From: Candidatus Bipolaricaulota bacterium
GTDB taxonomy: Bacteria > Bipolaricaulota > Bipolaricaulia > RBG-16-55-9 > DRXL01
Assembly (NCBI GenBank): GCA_023512665.1
Contig: JAILZC010000054.1
Span: 1-6,499, forward strand
DNA length: 6,499 bases
Direction of reading: 5' to 3'
Position numbers and translations under genes: made by a program. Positions 1 through 5,200 of the stretch are shown piece after piece; within the stretch, counting starts at the first letter, position 1; each line of letters begins with the position of its first letter. Below the pieces are notes generated by a model. That model was not told the origin of the DNA. It saw nothing but the letters and a program-made list of their open reading frames with translations, and ran no database searches.

Positions 1-154
1 CCCGCCGGGCGACGGCGGCGGCGAGGGCCGCCACTATGTCGGTGGGCCGCCGCGCACGTTCTCGGGGAAGCCCGCCAAGGGCGTGCGCACCCGCAAGCCC
101 AATAAGCCTAGCGATAGATGGATCGTCTCGCGACGCAAAGGGAGGAAGGTCTGA
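1..154 (+). CDS. rplB: 50S ribosomal protein L2, C-terminal fragment (5' end outside window)
   Basis: This is the last 50 codons of L2, read in the frame starting at base 2 and ending with TGA at 152-154. L2 is a primary 23S rRNA-binding protein near the peptidyl transferase centre and helps subunits associate. The visible part has the family's C-terminal signature: a GGGEGR loop, then a [11 protein letters not shown] stretch matching the usual GKPxxGxKTR, and a basic end ([10 protein letters not shown]). Just before GGGEGR the residues read PPGD, where most bacterial L2 proteins have the end of an HPH motif; the preceding codon is cut by the window edge, so a His there cannot be excluded. 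The stop lies one base before the rpsS ATG, the usual rplB-rpsS order of the S10 operon. Identification is firm; the 5' part is simply outside the window. Confidence 0.95.
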   Translation, partial: PPGDGGGEGRHYVGGPPRTFSGKPAKGVRTRKPNKPSDRWIVSRRKGRKV

Positions 155-155
155 T

Positions 156-440
156 ATGGCGCGTTCGTTGAAGAAAGGCCCGTATGTGCACCCGAAGCTG
201 CTCAAAAAAGTCGAGAAGATGAAGCGCGGGGAGATAGCAGAGATCAAGACGTGGTCCCGCGCCTCGATGATCACGCCGCAGATGGTCGGGCTGACTATGA
301 AAGTCCATAATGGCAAGACGCACATCCCGGTCTCGATTGTGGAGACGATGGTGGGGCATCGGCTGGGGGAGTTTGCGCTGACGCGCACGTTCAAGGCGCA
401 CGGCGGCATCAAGAAGAAGAAGGCCCCCGCCCTCAAGTAA
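156..440 (+). CDS. rpsS: 30S ribosomal protein S19
   Basis: S19 sits in the head of the 30S subunit, where with S13 it contacts the A-site region and the 50S subunit. The 94-residue product is of normal family length. It has the expected start ([11 protein letters not shown]), the KTWSRAS segment at about residues 31-37, the [10 protein letters not shown] strand at 50-59, and the highly conserved [10 protein letters not shown]...TRTFKAH block at about 65-82. A short Lys-rich tail follows. The ATG at 156 is chosen over an in-frame ATG at 36 because the longer version would overlap rplB and add 40 residues foreign to S19. It is also preceded by a Shine-Dalgarno-like GGAGGAAGG at 141-149. One base separates it from the rplB stop, so translation is probably coupled. 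Confidence 0.98.
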   Translation: MARSLKKGPYVHPKLLKKVEKMKRGEIAEIKTWSRASMITPQMVGLTMKVHNGKTHIPVSIVETMVGHRLGEFALTRTFKAHGGIKKKKAPALK

Positions 441-462
441 GAGTGTTGGAGGAGCATTCTGT

Positions 463-843
463 ATGGAAGCACGAGCTGTAGCGAAATGGATTCGGATATC
501 GCCGCTGAAGGCGCGGCTGTTGACCAAAGAGATCCAGGGCAAGCCGGTGGACGAGGCATTGCAGCTGACCCGCTTTGCTGGGGTGAAGGCGGCACTCCCC
601 GTGCGCAAGTGCCTCGAATCGGCGATCGCCAACGCCGAGCACAACTACGGCATGGACGTAGACGCCCTGTGGGTCAAGGAGGCCCGCGTGGACAAGGGCC
701 CCTTCTTAAAGCGGTTGCGCGCCGGCTCGCGCGGCAAGATGTCCATTCGCAAGCGGCGCATGAGCCATATCACGGTCGTCGTCTCCGACGATCCCATGCC
801 GAGCAAAACGAACGATCAGAACTCAGACGCGAAGGAAGGATAA
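463..843 (+). CDS. rplV: 50S ribosomal protein L22
   Basis: L22 binds several 23S rRNA domains, and its long beta-hairpin lines the polypeptide exit tunnel. The 126-residue protein starts MEARAVAKWIRISPLKAR, a textbook L22 opening. It continues with GKPVDEAL at about 26-33, the SAIANAEHNYG helix at 53-63, and the basic tunnel hairpin at about 80-100 (GPFLKRLRAGSRGKMSIRKR), ending in the conserved SHITVVVSD strand. About 18 residues beyond that strand form a hydrophilic tail (PMPSKTNDQN...), longer than the shortest L22 proteins but not unusual. A GGAGGA at 449-454 provides the ribosome binding site. The 22-base gap before it is the largest in the window. The TAA stop is three bases from the rpsC ATG. 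Confidence 0.98.
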   Translation: MEARAVAKWIRISPLKARLLTKEIQGKPVDEALQLTRFAGVKAALPVRKCLESAIANAEHNYGMDVDALWVKEARVDKGPFLKRLRAGSRGKMSIRKRRMSHITVVVSDDPMPSKTNDQNSDAKEG

Positions 844-850
844 GCTATGG
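838..850 (+). repeat. gene-junction 13-mer GGATAAGCTATGG, copy 1 (rplV/rpsC)
   Basis: The sequence GGATAAGCTATGG contains the rplV stop (TAA), a GCT spacer and the rpsC ATG. An identical 13-mer occurs at 1928-1940, and a partial match (GAGCTATG) occurs at the rplO/secY junction. It may be a favoured stop-restart arrangement, or chance reinforced by ribosome binding site constraint. Confidence 0.6.
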
Positions 851-1527
851 GACACAAAACCCATCCCTACGGGATTCGCCTGGGGATCAACAAGAAATGG
901 AAGTCGAACTGGTTCTCCGAGAAGAAAGCCCAAGAGTATATTAAAGAAGACCAGCAGATTCGCACGATGATTAAGAGGCGCTATCACGGCGCGGGGATCG
1001 CTCAAGTCAGCATCGAGCGCCCCACCGAAGAGCTGGTCTCGATCTTGATTTACACCGCCCGGCCGGGGATCATCATCGGCAAGGGGGGCCAAGAGATTGA
1101 TCAGTTCCAAAAAGAGCTTGAAGAAACTATCACGCGCAAGGTCAAGATTTTTATCAAAGAAGTAGATCACCCGGATTTGGAAGCCGTGCTGATCGCTGAG
1201 GATGTCGCCTCGCGGATTCAGAATCGTATCCCGGCCCCGCGCGCGATGAAAGAAGTCATCCAAAGGGTGATGGAGCATGGGGCTAAGGGGATCAAGATTC
1301 GCTGTGGGGGCCGCTTGGGCGGGGCAGAGATCGCGCGCAGTATCGAGAGCAAGGCCGGGCGCGTCCCCCTGCAGACTATTCGCGCTGATATTGACTACGG
1401 GTTTGCGCAAGCCTTGACGAAGTACGGCATGATCGGGATCAAGGTCTGGCTCTATCGCGGGGATATCTACCCCGCGCGCGGGGGTGAGGCTCGTGGCGTT
1501 ACTAGCGCCCAAGCAGCGCAAGTTTAG
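847..1527 (+). CDS. rpsC: 30S ribosomal protein S3
   Basis: S3 is part of the 30S head and the mRNA entry channel. The 226-residue product begins with [13 protein letters not shown], typical of bacterial S3. It carries a type II KH RNA-binding domain with the GKGG loop at residues 78-81 (in [14 protein letters not shown]). It then has the C-terminal S3 domain with [11 protein letters not shown] at about 155-165, [15 protein letters not shown], and [11 protein letters not shown]. The tail ([18 protein letters not shown]) is shorter and less basic than in many relatives. It is the part that overlaps the next gene: the TAG stop at 1525-1527 lies inside the start of rplP. An AAGGAAGGA at 832-840 precedes the ATG. 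The TAG at this normal gene end matters for interpreting rplF. Confidence 0.98.
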   Translation: MGHKTHPYGIRLGINKKWKSNWFSEKKAQEYIKEDQQIRTMIKRRYHGAGIAQVSIERPTEELVSILIYTARPGIIIGKGGQEIDQFQKELEETITRKVKIFIKEVDHPDLEAVLIAEDVASRIQNRIPAPRAMKEVIQRVMEHGAKGIKIRCGGRLGGAEIARSIESKAGRVPLQTIRADIDYGFAQALTKYGMIGIKVWLYRGDIYPARGGEARGVTSAQAAQV

Positions 1528-1933
1528 AAAAGATCATCGCGGCACCCGCAAGGGCAAGGCCACAAGCGGGGCGACCGTAGCCTTTGGGGATTTTGGCATC
1601 CAAGCGCTTGAGCCCGCGTGGATCACGGCGCAGCAGATCGAAGCGTGCCGTACCGTCATGGTGCGCGAGATGGAGAAGAATTCCAAGATATGGGTGCGCA
1701 TCTTCCCCGATAAGCCCATCACAAAGAAGCCCGCGGAGACGCGCATGGGCAAGGGGAAGGGCGACCCCGTCGGCTGGTGCGCCGTGGTGCTCCCCGGACG
1801 GATTCTGTTTGAGTTCAGCGGGGTAGACCGCGCCAAGGCGCAGCAGATTCAGAGATTAGTCGGCTACAAGCTGCCCATCCGAACGCGCCTGCGGGAGCGT
1901 CTGCGGTTGGGCGGGGAGAAAGTCGGGGGATAA
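1493..1933 (+). CDS. rplP: 50S ribosomal protein L16
   Basis: L16 contacts 23S rRNA near the A-site tRNA elbow and is assembled late into the 50S subunit. With the GTG start at 1493 the protein has 146 residues, against about 136-145 in relatives. It opens [17 protein letters not shown], close to the family consensus. The core carries [21 protein letters not shown], the [13 protein letters not shown] block at about 65-77, and ETRMGKGKG at 82-90. Arg84, just before MGKGKG, corresponds to the arginine that is hydroxylated in E. coli. A second GTG at 1484 would add three residues. No ATG exists near the N-terminus, so a non-ATG start is required, and the gene overlaps rpsC by 35 bases. A GGTGAGG at 1483-1489 lies only three bases upstream. 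The start is therefore likely but not proven. Confidence 0.95.
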   Translation: MALLAPKQRKFRKDHRGTRKGKATSGATVAFGDFGIQALEPAWITAQQIEACRTVMVREMEKNSKIWVRIFPDKPITKKPAETRMGKGKGDPVGWCAVVLPGRILFEFSGVDRAKAQQIQRLVGYKLPIRTRLRERLRLGGEKVGG

Positions 1934-1940
1934 GCTATGG
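1928..1940 (+). repeat. gene-junction 13-mer GGATAAGCTATGG, copy 2 (rplP/rpmC)
   Basis: Identical to the copy at 838-850, it contains the rplP TAA stop, the GCT spacer and the rpmC ATG. The flanking bases differ, so it is not part of a longer duplication. Confidence 0.6.
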
Positions 1941-2140
1941 AAAAGCCCGAGCAGCTCCGTGAGATGACCGATGCCGAGCTAAAACAAAAAGAGCGAGAAC
2001 TGAAGCGGCAGCTCTTCAACGTGCGCTTCGCGGTCTCCACCGGACAGCAAGACAACACGGCGTTGCTGACCCAGACAAAGCGCGCTCTGGCCCGGGTCAA
2101 GACGATCCTACGCGAGCGTCAGCTGAAGGGTGCCAAGTGA
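1937..2140 (+). CDS. rpmC: 50S ribosomal protein L29
   Basis: L29 is a small, almost wholly helical protein at the exit-tunnel rim, next to the docking site for SRP and trigger factor. The 67 residues are the normal length. They show the expected MTDAEL start of helix 1, the [15 protein letters not shown] segment around residues 23-37, the [22 protein letters not shown] second helix, and a short basic end. Translation starts at an ATG three bases after the rplP stop, within the sequence GGATAAGCTATGG that also occurs at the rplV/rpsC junction. The gene ends in TGA at 2138-2140. Identification rests on the family pattern and on its canonical place between L16 and S17. Confidence 0.97.
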   Translation: MEKPEQLREMTDAELKQKERELKRQLFNVRFAVSTGQQDNTALLTQTKRALARVKTILRERQLKGAK

Positions 2141-2151
2141 GGACGATCCCT

Positions 2152-2409
2152 ATGCCCAAGAGAGAGAAGATCGGACGAGTCGTGAGCGACAAGATGGCCA
2201 AGACGATCACGGTCTTGGTCGAGACGCGCGTACAGCACCCGCTCTACAAGAAGCACTATATGCAGCGGGCGAAGTTCTACGCGCACGACGAGCAGGAGCA
2301 GGCCAAGCAGGGCGATCTGGTGAGAATTATCGAGTGTCGGCCGCTCTCGCGGCTCAAGCGGTGGCGCCTCGTGGAGGTCTTAGAGCGCGCCCGCCCTGGC
2401 CAAAGCTAG
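2152..2409 (+). CDS. rpsQ: 30S ribosomal protein S17
   Basis: S17 is an OB-fold protein that binds 16S rRNA early in 30S assembly. From the ATG at 2152 it has 85 residues: [21 protein letters not shown] at the start, then HPLYKK at about 29-34, the [33 protein letters not shown] core, and a short tail. The MPK opening and HPLY/SRPLS pattern resemble what I recall of Thermus-type S17. A GTG at 2137, overlapping the rpmC stop as GTGA, is an alternative that would add five residues. The ATG is preferred because GTGAGGA at 2137-2143 is a reasonable ribosome binding site for it and MPK is a common S17 start. The gene ends with TAG at 2407-2409, in the same frame as rplN downstream. Confidence 0.96.
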   Translation: MPKREKIGRVVSDKMAKTITVLVETRVQHPLYKKHYMQRAKFYAHDEQEQAKQGDLVRIIECRPLSRLKRWRLVEVLERARPGQS

Positions 2410-2421
2410 AAGGAGCGTGCC

Positions 2422-2790
2422 ATGATCCAACTGCGCAGCATCTTAAAAGTGGCGGACAACTCTGGAGTGAAGGAAGTCCGGGTGATCTCGGTGATGGGGC
2501 AGCCGAGCGCGGCCTGGGGCCAGATCGGGGATATCGTCGTAGCTTCTGTACAGAAGCGCATCCCCACGAGCGAGATCGACAAAGGAGCTGTCGTTAAGGG
2601 CGTGATCGTGCGCACGCGCCAGCCCTATCGGCGCAAGGACGGCAGTTATATTCGCTTTGATGATAACGCCGTGGTCTTGATCAACGCGGCGAAAGAACCA
2701 GTGGGGACGCGCATCTTCGGCCCAGTGCCCCGCGAGCTGCGGGAGAAGGGCATGGTGCGGATTCTCTCGCTCGCGCCGGAGGTGCTCTGA
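2422..2790 (+). CDS. rplN: 50S ribosomal protein L14
   Basis: L14 is a beta-barrel protein at the 50S-30S interface, contacting 16S helix 14 and neighbouring L19. Its 122 residues are exactly the usual bacterial length. The start [19 protein letters not shown], the central [18 protein letters not shown]...[16 protein letters not shown] block, and the end [28 protein letters not shown] are all canonical. An AGAAGGAG at 2409-2416 lies just upstream of the ATG. Only 12 bases separate it from rpsQ, whereas in E. coli a promoter region lies here between the S10 and spc operons, so the two are probably co-transcribed in this organism. The TGA stop shares one base with the rplX ATG (TGATG). Confidence 0.98.
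   Translation: MIQLRSILKVADNSGVKEVRVISVMGQPSAAWGQIGDIVVASVQKRIPTSEIDKGAVVKGVIVRTRQPYRRKDGSYIRFDDNAVVLINAAKEPVGTRIFGPVPRELREKGMVRILSLAPEVL
2778..2784 (+). promoter_or_regulatory. ribosome binding site of rplX inside rplN
   Basis: GGAGGTG lies within the last codons of L14, five bases before the rplX ATG that overlaps the L14 stop as TGATG. It confirms the one-base overlap as the real start of L24 and supports termination-reinitiation coupling. Confidence 0.8.
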
Positions 2791-3104
2791 TGCAGAAGAT
2801 TCGCAAGGGTGACACCGTGAGGGTGATCGCGGGCAACGATCGCGGCAAGGAGGGCGAGGTCTTGCAGGTCTTGCCCAAAGAGCGTAGAATTATTGTGAAG
2901 GGCGTCTCGATGATCACGCGCCACCTGCGGCCCTCGGCCAAGCACCGCGAGGGCGGCATCGTGCAGCAAGAGGGCACGCTGGACATCAGCAATGTGCTGT
3001 TGATCTGCCCTGAGTGCGACCGGCCGACGCGCGTCGGCTTTGTGGTCACGGAGTCAGGAGAGAAATTGCGCCAGTGCAAACAGTGTAAGAAGACTTTTGA
3101 TTAA
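2790..3104 (+). CDS. rplX: 50S ribosomal protein L24, zinc-ribbon (C+) form
   Basis: L24 is an assembly-initiator protein that binds the 5' end of 23S rRNA and later sits at the tunnel exit. The 104-residue product has an N-terminal KOW motif at about residues 5-32 ([20 protein letters not shown]). It also has the [31 protein letters not shown] segment typical of bacterial L24. Two Cys pairs, CPEC at 73-76 and CKQC at 96-99, form a likely zinc ribbon that many but not all bacterial L24 proteins keep. The start codon overlaps the rplN stop by one base (TGATG). A strong ribosome binding site, GGAGGTG at 2778-2784, lies inside the end of rplN, so translation can restart at the overlap. Confidence 0.98.
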   Translation: MQKIRKGDTVRVIAGNDRGKEGEVLQVLPKERRIIVKGVSMITRHLRPSAKHREGGIVQQEGTLDISNVLLICPECDRPTRVGFVVTESGEKLRQCKQCKKTFD

Positions 3105-3106
3105 CT

Positions 3107-3637
3107 ATGCTCTACGAACGCTATCGCAAAGAGATCGTGCCCAAGCTCATGAAAGAGTTGGGCTACAAGAACATTATGCAAGTCCCCAAGATTGAGAAGA
3201 TCGTGATCAATATGGGGATCAAAGAGAAGGACGACCCCAAGAAGATCGAGGGGTGCGTGAAGGATTTGATGAGTATCACGGGGCAGCGCCCGGTGGTGAC
3301 GAAGGCGAAGAAGAGCATTTCGGATTTTGGGATCACCAAGGGCGACCCTGTGGGGTGCATGGTGACGCTGCGCGGCGTGCGGGCGTATGCATTCTTTGAG
3401 AAGTTAGTCAACATTGTGCTCCCGGCGATCAGAGACTTTCGCGGGGTATCGGCGGATTCGTTTGACGGGCGCGGGAATTTCTCGCTGGGGTTGAACGATC
3501 AGCTTGTCTTCCCCGAGATCAAGTACGACCAGATCGCTAAAGTCCAGGGTATGGATATTTGCATCGTAACGACGGCGAAGACAGACCGTGAGGGCTACTA
3601 TCTGCTCAAGGCGCTCGGGATGCCCTTGAAAGATTAG
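3107..3637 (+). CDS. rplE: 50S ribosomal protein L5
   Basis: L5 binds 5S rRNA and forms part of the 50S central protuberance, where it contacts S13 and the P-site tRNA. The 176 residues show the family layout: [20 protein letters not shown] start, the [12 protein letters not shown] strand at 28-38, the [19 protein letters not shown] block at 58-76, [12 protein letters not shown] at 79-90, and the [18 protein letters not shown] motif at 121-138, followed by [27 protein letters not shown]. The ATG lies two bases after the rplX stop and has no strong Shine-Dalgarno sequence, so coupling to rplX is likely. It stops with TAG at 3635-3637, seven bases before the ribosome binding site of the S14 gene. 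Confidence 0.98.
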   Translation: MLYERYRKEIVPKLMKELGYKNIMQVPKIEKIVINMGIKEKDDPKKIEGCVKDLMSITGQRPVVTKAKKSISDFGITKGDPVGCMVTLRGVRAYAFFEKLVNIVLPAIRDFRGVSADSFDGRGNFSLGLNDQLVFPEIKYDQIAKVQGMDICIVTTAKTDREGYYLLKALGMPLKD

Positions 3638-3643
3638 AGCTCG

Positions 3644-3653
3644 AAGGAGGAGG
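3644..3653 (+). promoter_or_regulatory. strong ribosome binding site of the S14 gene
   Basis: AAGGAGGAGG, three bases before the ATG at 3657 when the whole stretch is counted, or six if the first AGGAGG is used. It is the longest anti-16S complement in the window and sits directly after the TAG of rplE, which supports that TAG as a true stop. Confidence 0.8.
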
Positions 3654-3656
3654 TTT

Positions 3657-3842
3657 ATGGGAAAGACGGCATGGAGAGCGAAGCTGGCTAAGCCCATCAA
3701 GTTTTCGGCGCGGCGGTATAATAGATGTAGCCTGTGCGGGCGCCGCCGCGGTTTTTTGCGGGATTTTGGGCTGTGCCGCCTCTGCTTCCGCTCCCTGGCG
3801 CATCAGGGCGAGCTGCCCGGCGTCCGCAAAGCCAGCTGGTAA
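3657..3842 (+). CDS. rpsZ: 30S ribosomal protein S14, zinc-binding type (type Z)
   Basis: S14 is a 30S head protein next to S3, S10 and S19. This is the short, 61-residue zinc-binding form. It carries a pair of CxxC motifs, CSLC at residues 24-27 and CRLC at 40-43, framing [10 protein letters not shown], and ends in the invariant [11 protein letters not shown]. Longer, zinc-free S14 proteins of about 90-100 residues lack these cysteines. The ATG is preceded by the strongest ribosome binding site in the window (AAGGAGGAGG, 3644-3653). Its place between L5 and S8 is the standard one. Whether the genome also carries a zinc-independent paralogue elsewhere cannot be seen here. Confidence 0.98.
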   Translation: MGKTAWRAKLAKPIKFSARRYNRCSLCGRRRGFLRDFGLCRLCFRSLAHQGELPGVRKASW

Positions 3843-3859
3843 CAGAGCAAAGGAGTCTT

Positions 3860-4252
3860 ATGGACACTATTGGAGATATGGTGACGAGCATTCGCAATGC
3901 CACAGCGCGCCGCTTGAGCGAGGTGCGCGTCCCGCACTCGAATATCAAAGCGGAGATCGCCCGCGTCTTGAAGGAAGAGGGATTCATTGAAAACTATCGC
4001 ATTGAGGGCGAGAAGAAGCGCGATCTGGTCATCGTGCTCAAATACAAAGGGAAGCGCGGCAAGGACCCCGTGATCGAGGGGTTGGAGCGGATCTCCAAGC
4101 CGGGGCGTCGCACCTATGTTGGGGCGGAAGAGATCCCCAGGGTGCGCGCAGGGTTGGGAGTGGCGATCTTGAGCACACCGCACGGGGTTCTTACGGGAAA
4201 GCAAGCCCGCCAGAAGAGAGTCGGCGGGGAATTGCTCTGTCAGGTGTGGTGA
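3860..4252 (+). CDS. rpsH: 30S ribosomal protein S8
   Basis: S8 binds the central domain of 16S rRNA and nucleates the platform. In E. coli it also represses spc operon translation. The 130 residues include MDTIGDMVTSIRNA, the VPHSNIKAEIARVLKEEGFIENYRI segment at 24-48, GLERISKPGRRTYV at 74-87, and the C-terminal signature PRVRAGLGVAILSTPHGVLTGKQARQKRVGGELLCQVW. In that signature the usual STSxGxxTDxxA reads STPHGVLTGKQA, two changes at normally conserved positions. The ATG at 3860 is chosen over an in-frame ATG at 3734 because the longer version would run through the S14 gene and add 42 residues unlike S8. An AGGAG at 3851-3855 sits just upstream. It ends in TGA, four bases before rplF. Confidence 0.97.
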   Translation: MDTIGDMVTSIRNATARRLSEVRVPHSNIKAEIARVLKEEGFIENYRIEGEKKRDLVIVLKYKGKRGKDPVIEGLERISKPGRRTYVGAEEIPRVRAGLGVAILSTPHGVLTGKQARQKRVGGELLCQVW

Positions 4253-4430
4253 GATTATGTCTCGAATAGGGAAGCAGCCGATCCCCGTGCCCAAGGACGT
4301 CAAAGTGACTATTGAGCCGGAGCGCGTCATTGTCGAGGGCAAGGCGGGCAAGCTCGTGCAACGCTATGAGCCCCAGTACGTGAGCGTCTCTCTGGCCGAC
4401 GGCACGCTGGTGGTCTCGCGCAAGGGCGAT

Positions 4431-4433
4431 TAG
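4431..4433 (+). other. in-frame amber (TAG) codon inside rplF
   Basis: The triplet TAG is codon 59 of the rplF frame (4257 plus 174 bases). It is followed by AAA GAA, and no frame change is needed on either side. I saw no stable hairpin directly after it that would resemble a recoding element. The first base after the stop is A, a context generally considered permissive for amber suppression in enteric bacteria. In the family alignment as I remember it, the position is commonly Glu, Asp or Ser within an SDxK segment. Confidence 0.95.
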
Positions 4434-4481
4434 AAAGAATTCAAGGCGCGGCACGGGCTGTACCGGGCACTCCTTGCGAAT

Positions 4482-4823
4482 ATGGTGCAGGGAGTGCAAC
4501 AGCCCTATGCGAAGACGTTACAGTTGGTGGGCTTGGGGTATCGGGCCAAGCTTCAGGGGCAGGATTTGATTTTGGAGATCGGCTTTCATGATCCCGTGAT
4601 CTATCGGTTGCCGGCTATGGTCAAAGCCGAGATCAAAGACCAGACGGAGATCACGCTCTCCAGCCCCGATAAGCAGCTTGTCGGGGAGGTCGCCGCCGAG
4701 ATTCGGGCGCTGCGCAAGCCGGAGCCGTATAAGGGCACGGGGATTCGTTATAAAGATGAGCAGATCCGCCGCAAGGAAGGCAAGCTTGCTGGCGGGGCGG
4801 GCACGGGAGCGAAGGCCGGGTGA
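4482..4823 (+). CDS. L6 C-terminal open frame downstream of the TAG (possible restart)
   Basis: This is the uninterrupted part of the rplF frame from its first ATG after the TAG. It would encode 113 residues: the end of domain 1 ([23 protein letters not shown]) and all of domain 2. A gene finder would probably call it as the L6 gene. No convincing Shine-Dalgarno sequence precedes the ATG, and a GTG follows as the next codon. The ATG encodes the Met of the conserved NMV segment in intact L6, so it is an internal codon first and a start only if ribosomes reinitiate. A product starting here would lack residues 1-75 of L6, including most of domain 1. Confidence 0.4.
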   Translation: MVQGVQQPYAKTLQLVGLGYRAKLQGQDLILEIGFHDPVIYRLPAMVKAEIKDQTEITLSSPDKQLVGEVAAEIRALRKPEPYKGTGIRYKDEQIRRKEGKLAGGAGTGAKAG

Positions 4824-4828
4824 GAACC

Positions 4829-5185
4829 ATGAGAGTAAAGCATCGCCATGAGCGACGGGAGCGCCGGCATCAGCGGGTGCGCCAGAAGGTCTTTGGGACG
4901 CCGGAGCGCCCGCGCCTGTGCGTGTATAAGAGCTTAAAGCACTTGCACGCCCAGGTCATAGATGACATGGCGGGGCGGACGCTCGTTGCGGCCAGCACGC
5001 TCGAGGAAGCATTGAACTTAAAGGGTGGAACGGTCAAATCGGCCCAGGTCTTGGGGAAGGTCATCGCCGAGCGCGCCCTTTCGAACGGGATTCGCACGGT
5101 CGTCTTCGACCGGAGCGGGTATGCGTATCATGGGGTCGTGAAAGCATTCGCCGAGGCCAGTCGCAAGGCCGGGCTGCAGTTCTAA
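4829..5185 (+). CDS. rplR: 50S ribosomal protein L18
   Basis: L18 binds 5S rRNA and, with L5, attaches it to the central protuberance. From ATG 4829 the product is 118 residues, normal for bacteria. It has a highly basic N-terminal tail ([20 protein letters not shown]), then [24 protein letters not shown], a middle region with LVAASTLE, and the conserved end with [49 protein letters not shown] at 4820, overlapping the rplF stop as GTGA, could start the gene three codons earlier, with GAAGG upstream. I prefer the ATG, but the choice is close. L18 starts next to the end of the interrupted rplF, so if ribosomes leave rplF early, coupled translation of rplR could fall. Confidence 0.96.
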   Translation: MRVKHRHERRERRHQRVRQKVFGTPERPRLCVYKSLKHLHAQVIDDMAGRTLVAASTLEEALNLKGGTVKSAQVLGKVIAERALSNGIRTVVFDRSGYAYHGVVKAFAEASRKAGLQF

Positions 5186-5200
5186 GGGAGGACACACACT

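Larger units (their letters stand above)
4257..4823 (+). pseudogene. rplF: 50S ribosomal protein L6, interrupted by in-frame TAG at codon 59
   Basis: L6 has two similar domains and binds 23S rRNA next to the sarcin-ricin loop and the factor-binding site. The frame from ATG 4257 begins MSRIGKQPIPVPKDVKV, a canonical L6 start, and runs 58 codons to SRKGD. There codon 59 (4431-4433) is TAG. The same frame continues without any shift through [32 protein letters not shown], and the C-terminal [22 protein letters not shown], ending at TGA 4821-4823. The whole locus encodes 188 positions counting the TAG, a little over the usual 176-180 because of a Gly/Ala-rich tail. In relatives the TAG position is usually Glu, Asp or Ser, so one base change (GAG or TCG to TAG) explains it. 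Conservation on both sides suggests a recent mutation, an assembly error, or readthrough. I label it a pseudogene only because the frame is broken; loss of L6 function is not shown. Confidence 0.9.

Noticed and set aside
36..155. Longer S19 starting at ATG 36
   Set aside because: The extra 40 residues are an out-of-phase reading of the end of rplB and do not resemble S19. ATG 156 has a good ribosome binding site and a canonical S19 N-terminus.
441..462. Promoter or terminator in the largest gap
   Set aside because: Twenty-two bases containing a ribosome binding site leave no room for -35/-10 boxes or a hairpin with a T-run.
486..944. A plus-strand 152-codon frame across rplV/rpsC in another phase
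   Set aside because: It overlaps two firmly identified genes, is Arg/Gly-rich in the way out-of-phase GC-rich frames are, and has no matching start signal.
823..1521. Long open frame on the minus strand (232 codons) opposite rpsC, and similar minus-strand frames opposite rpsS, rplF and rplO
   Set aside because: These are mirror images of GC-rich coding sequence. The proteins resemble no family I know, have no ribosome binding sites that stand out, and lie wholly opposite conserved ribosomal genes.
3080..3170. An S8-type translational repressor site near the rplX/rplE junction, as in E. coli
   Set aside because: No obvious helix resembling the S8-binding 16S element is visible by eye; the short junction is consistent with simple coupling.
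3734..3859. Longer S8 starting at ATG 3734
   Set aside because: It would read through the S14 gene out of phase; the S8 family starts at MDTIGDM, encoded at 3860.
4431..4480. A recoding hairpin (selenocysteine- or pyrrolysine-type) after the TAG in rplF
   Set aside because: By eye I found no convincing stem-loop directly downstream; the CGGGC repeats there are direct and not inverted. TAG is not the selenocysteine codon.
4257..4823. Frameshift as the cause of the interrupted L6
   Set aside because: L6 residues are in the same frame before and after the TAG, so a substitution is enough and no insertion or deletion is needed.
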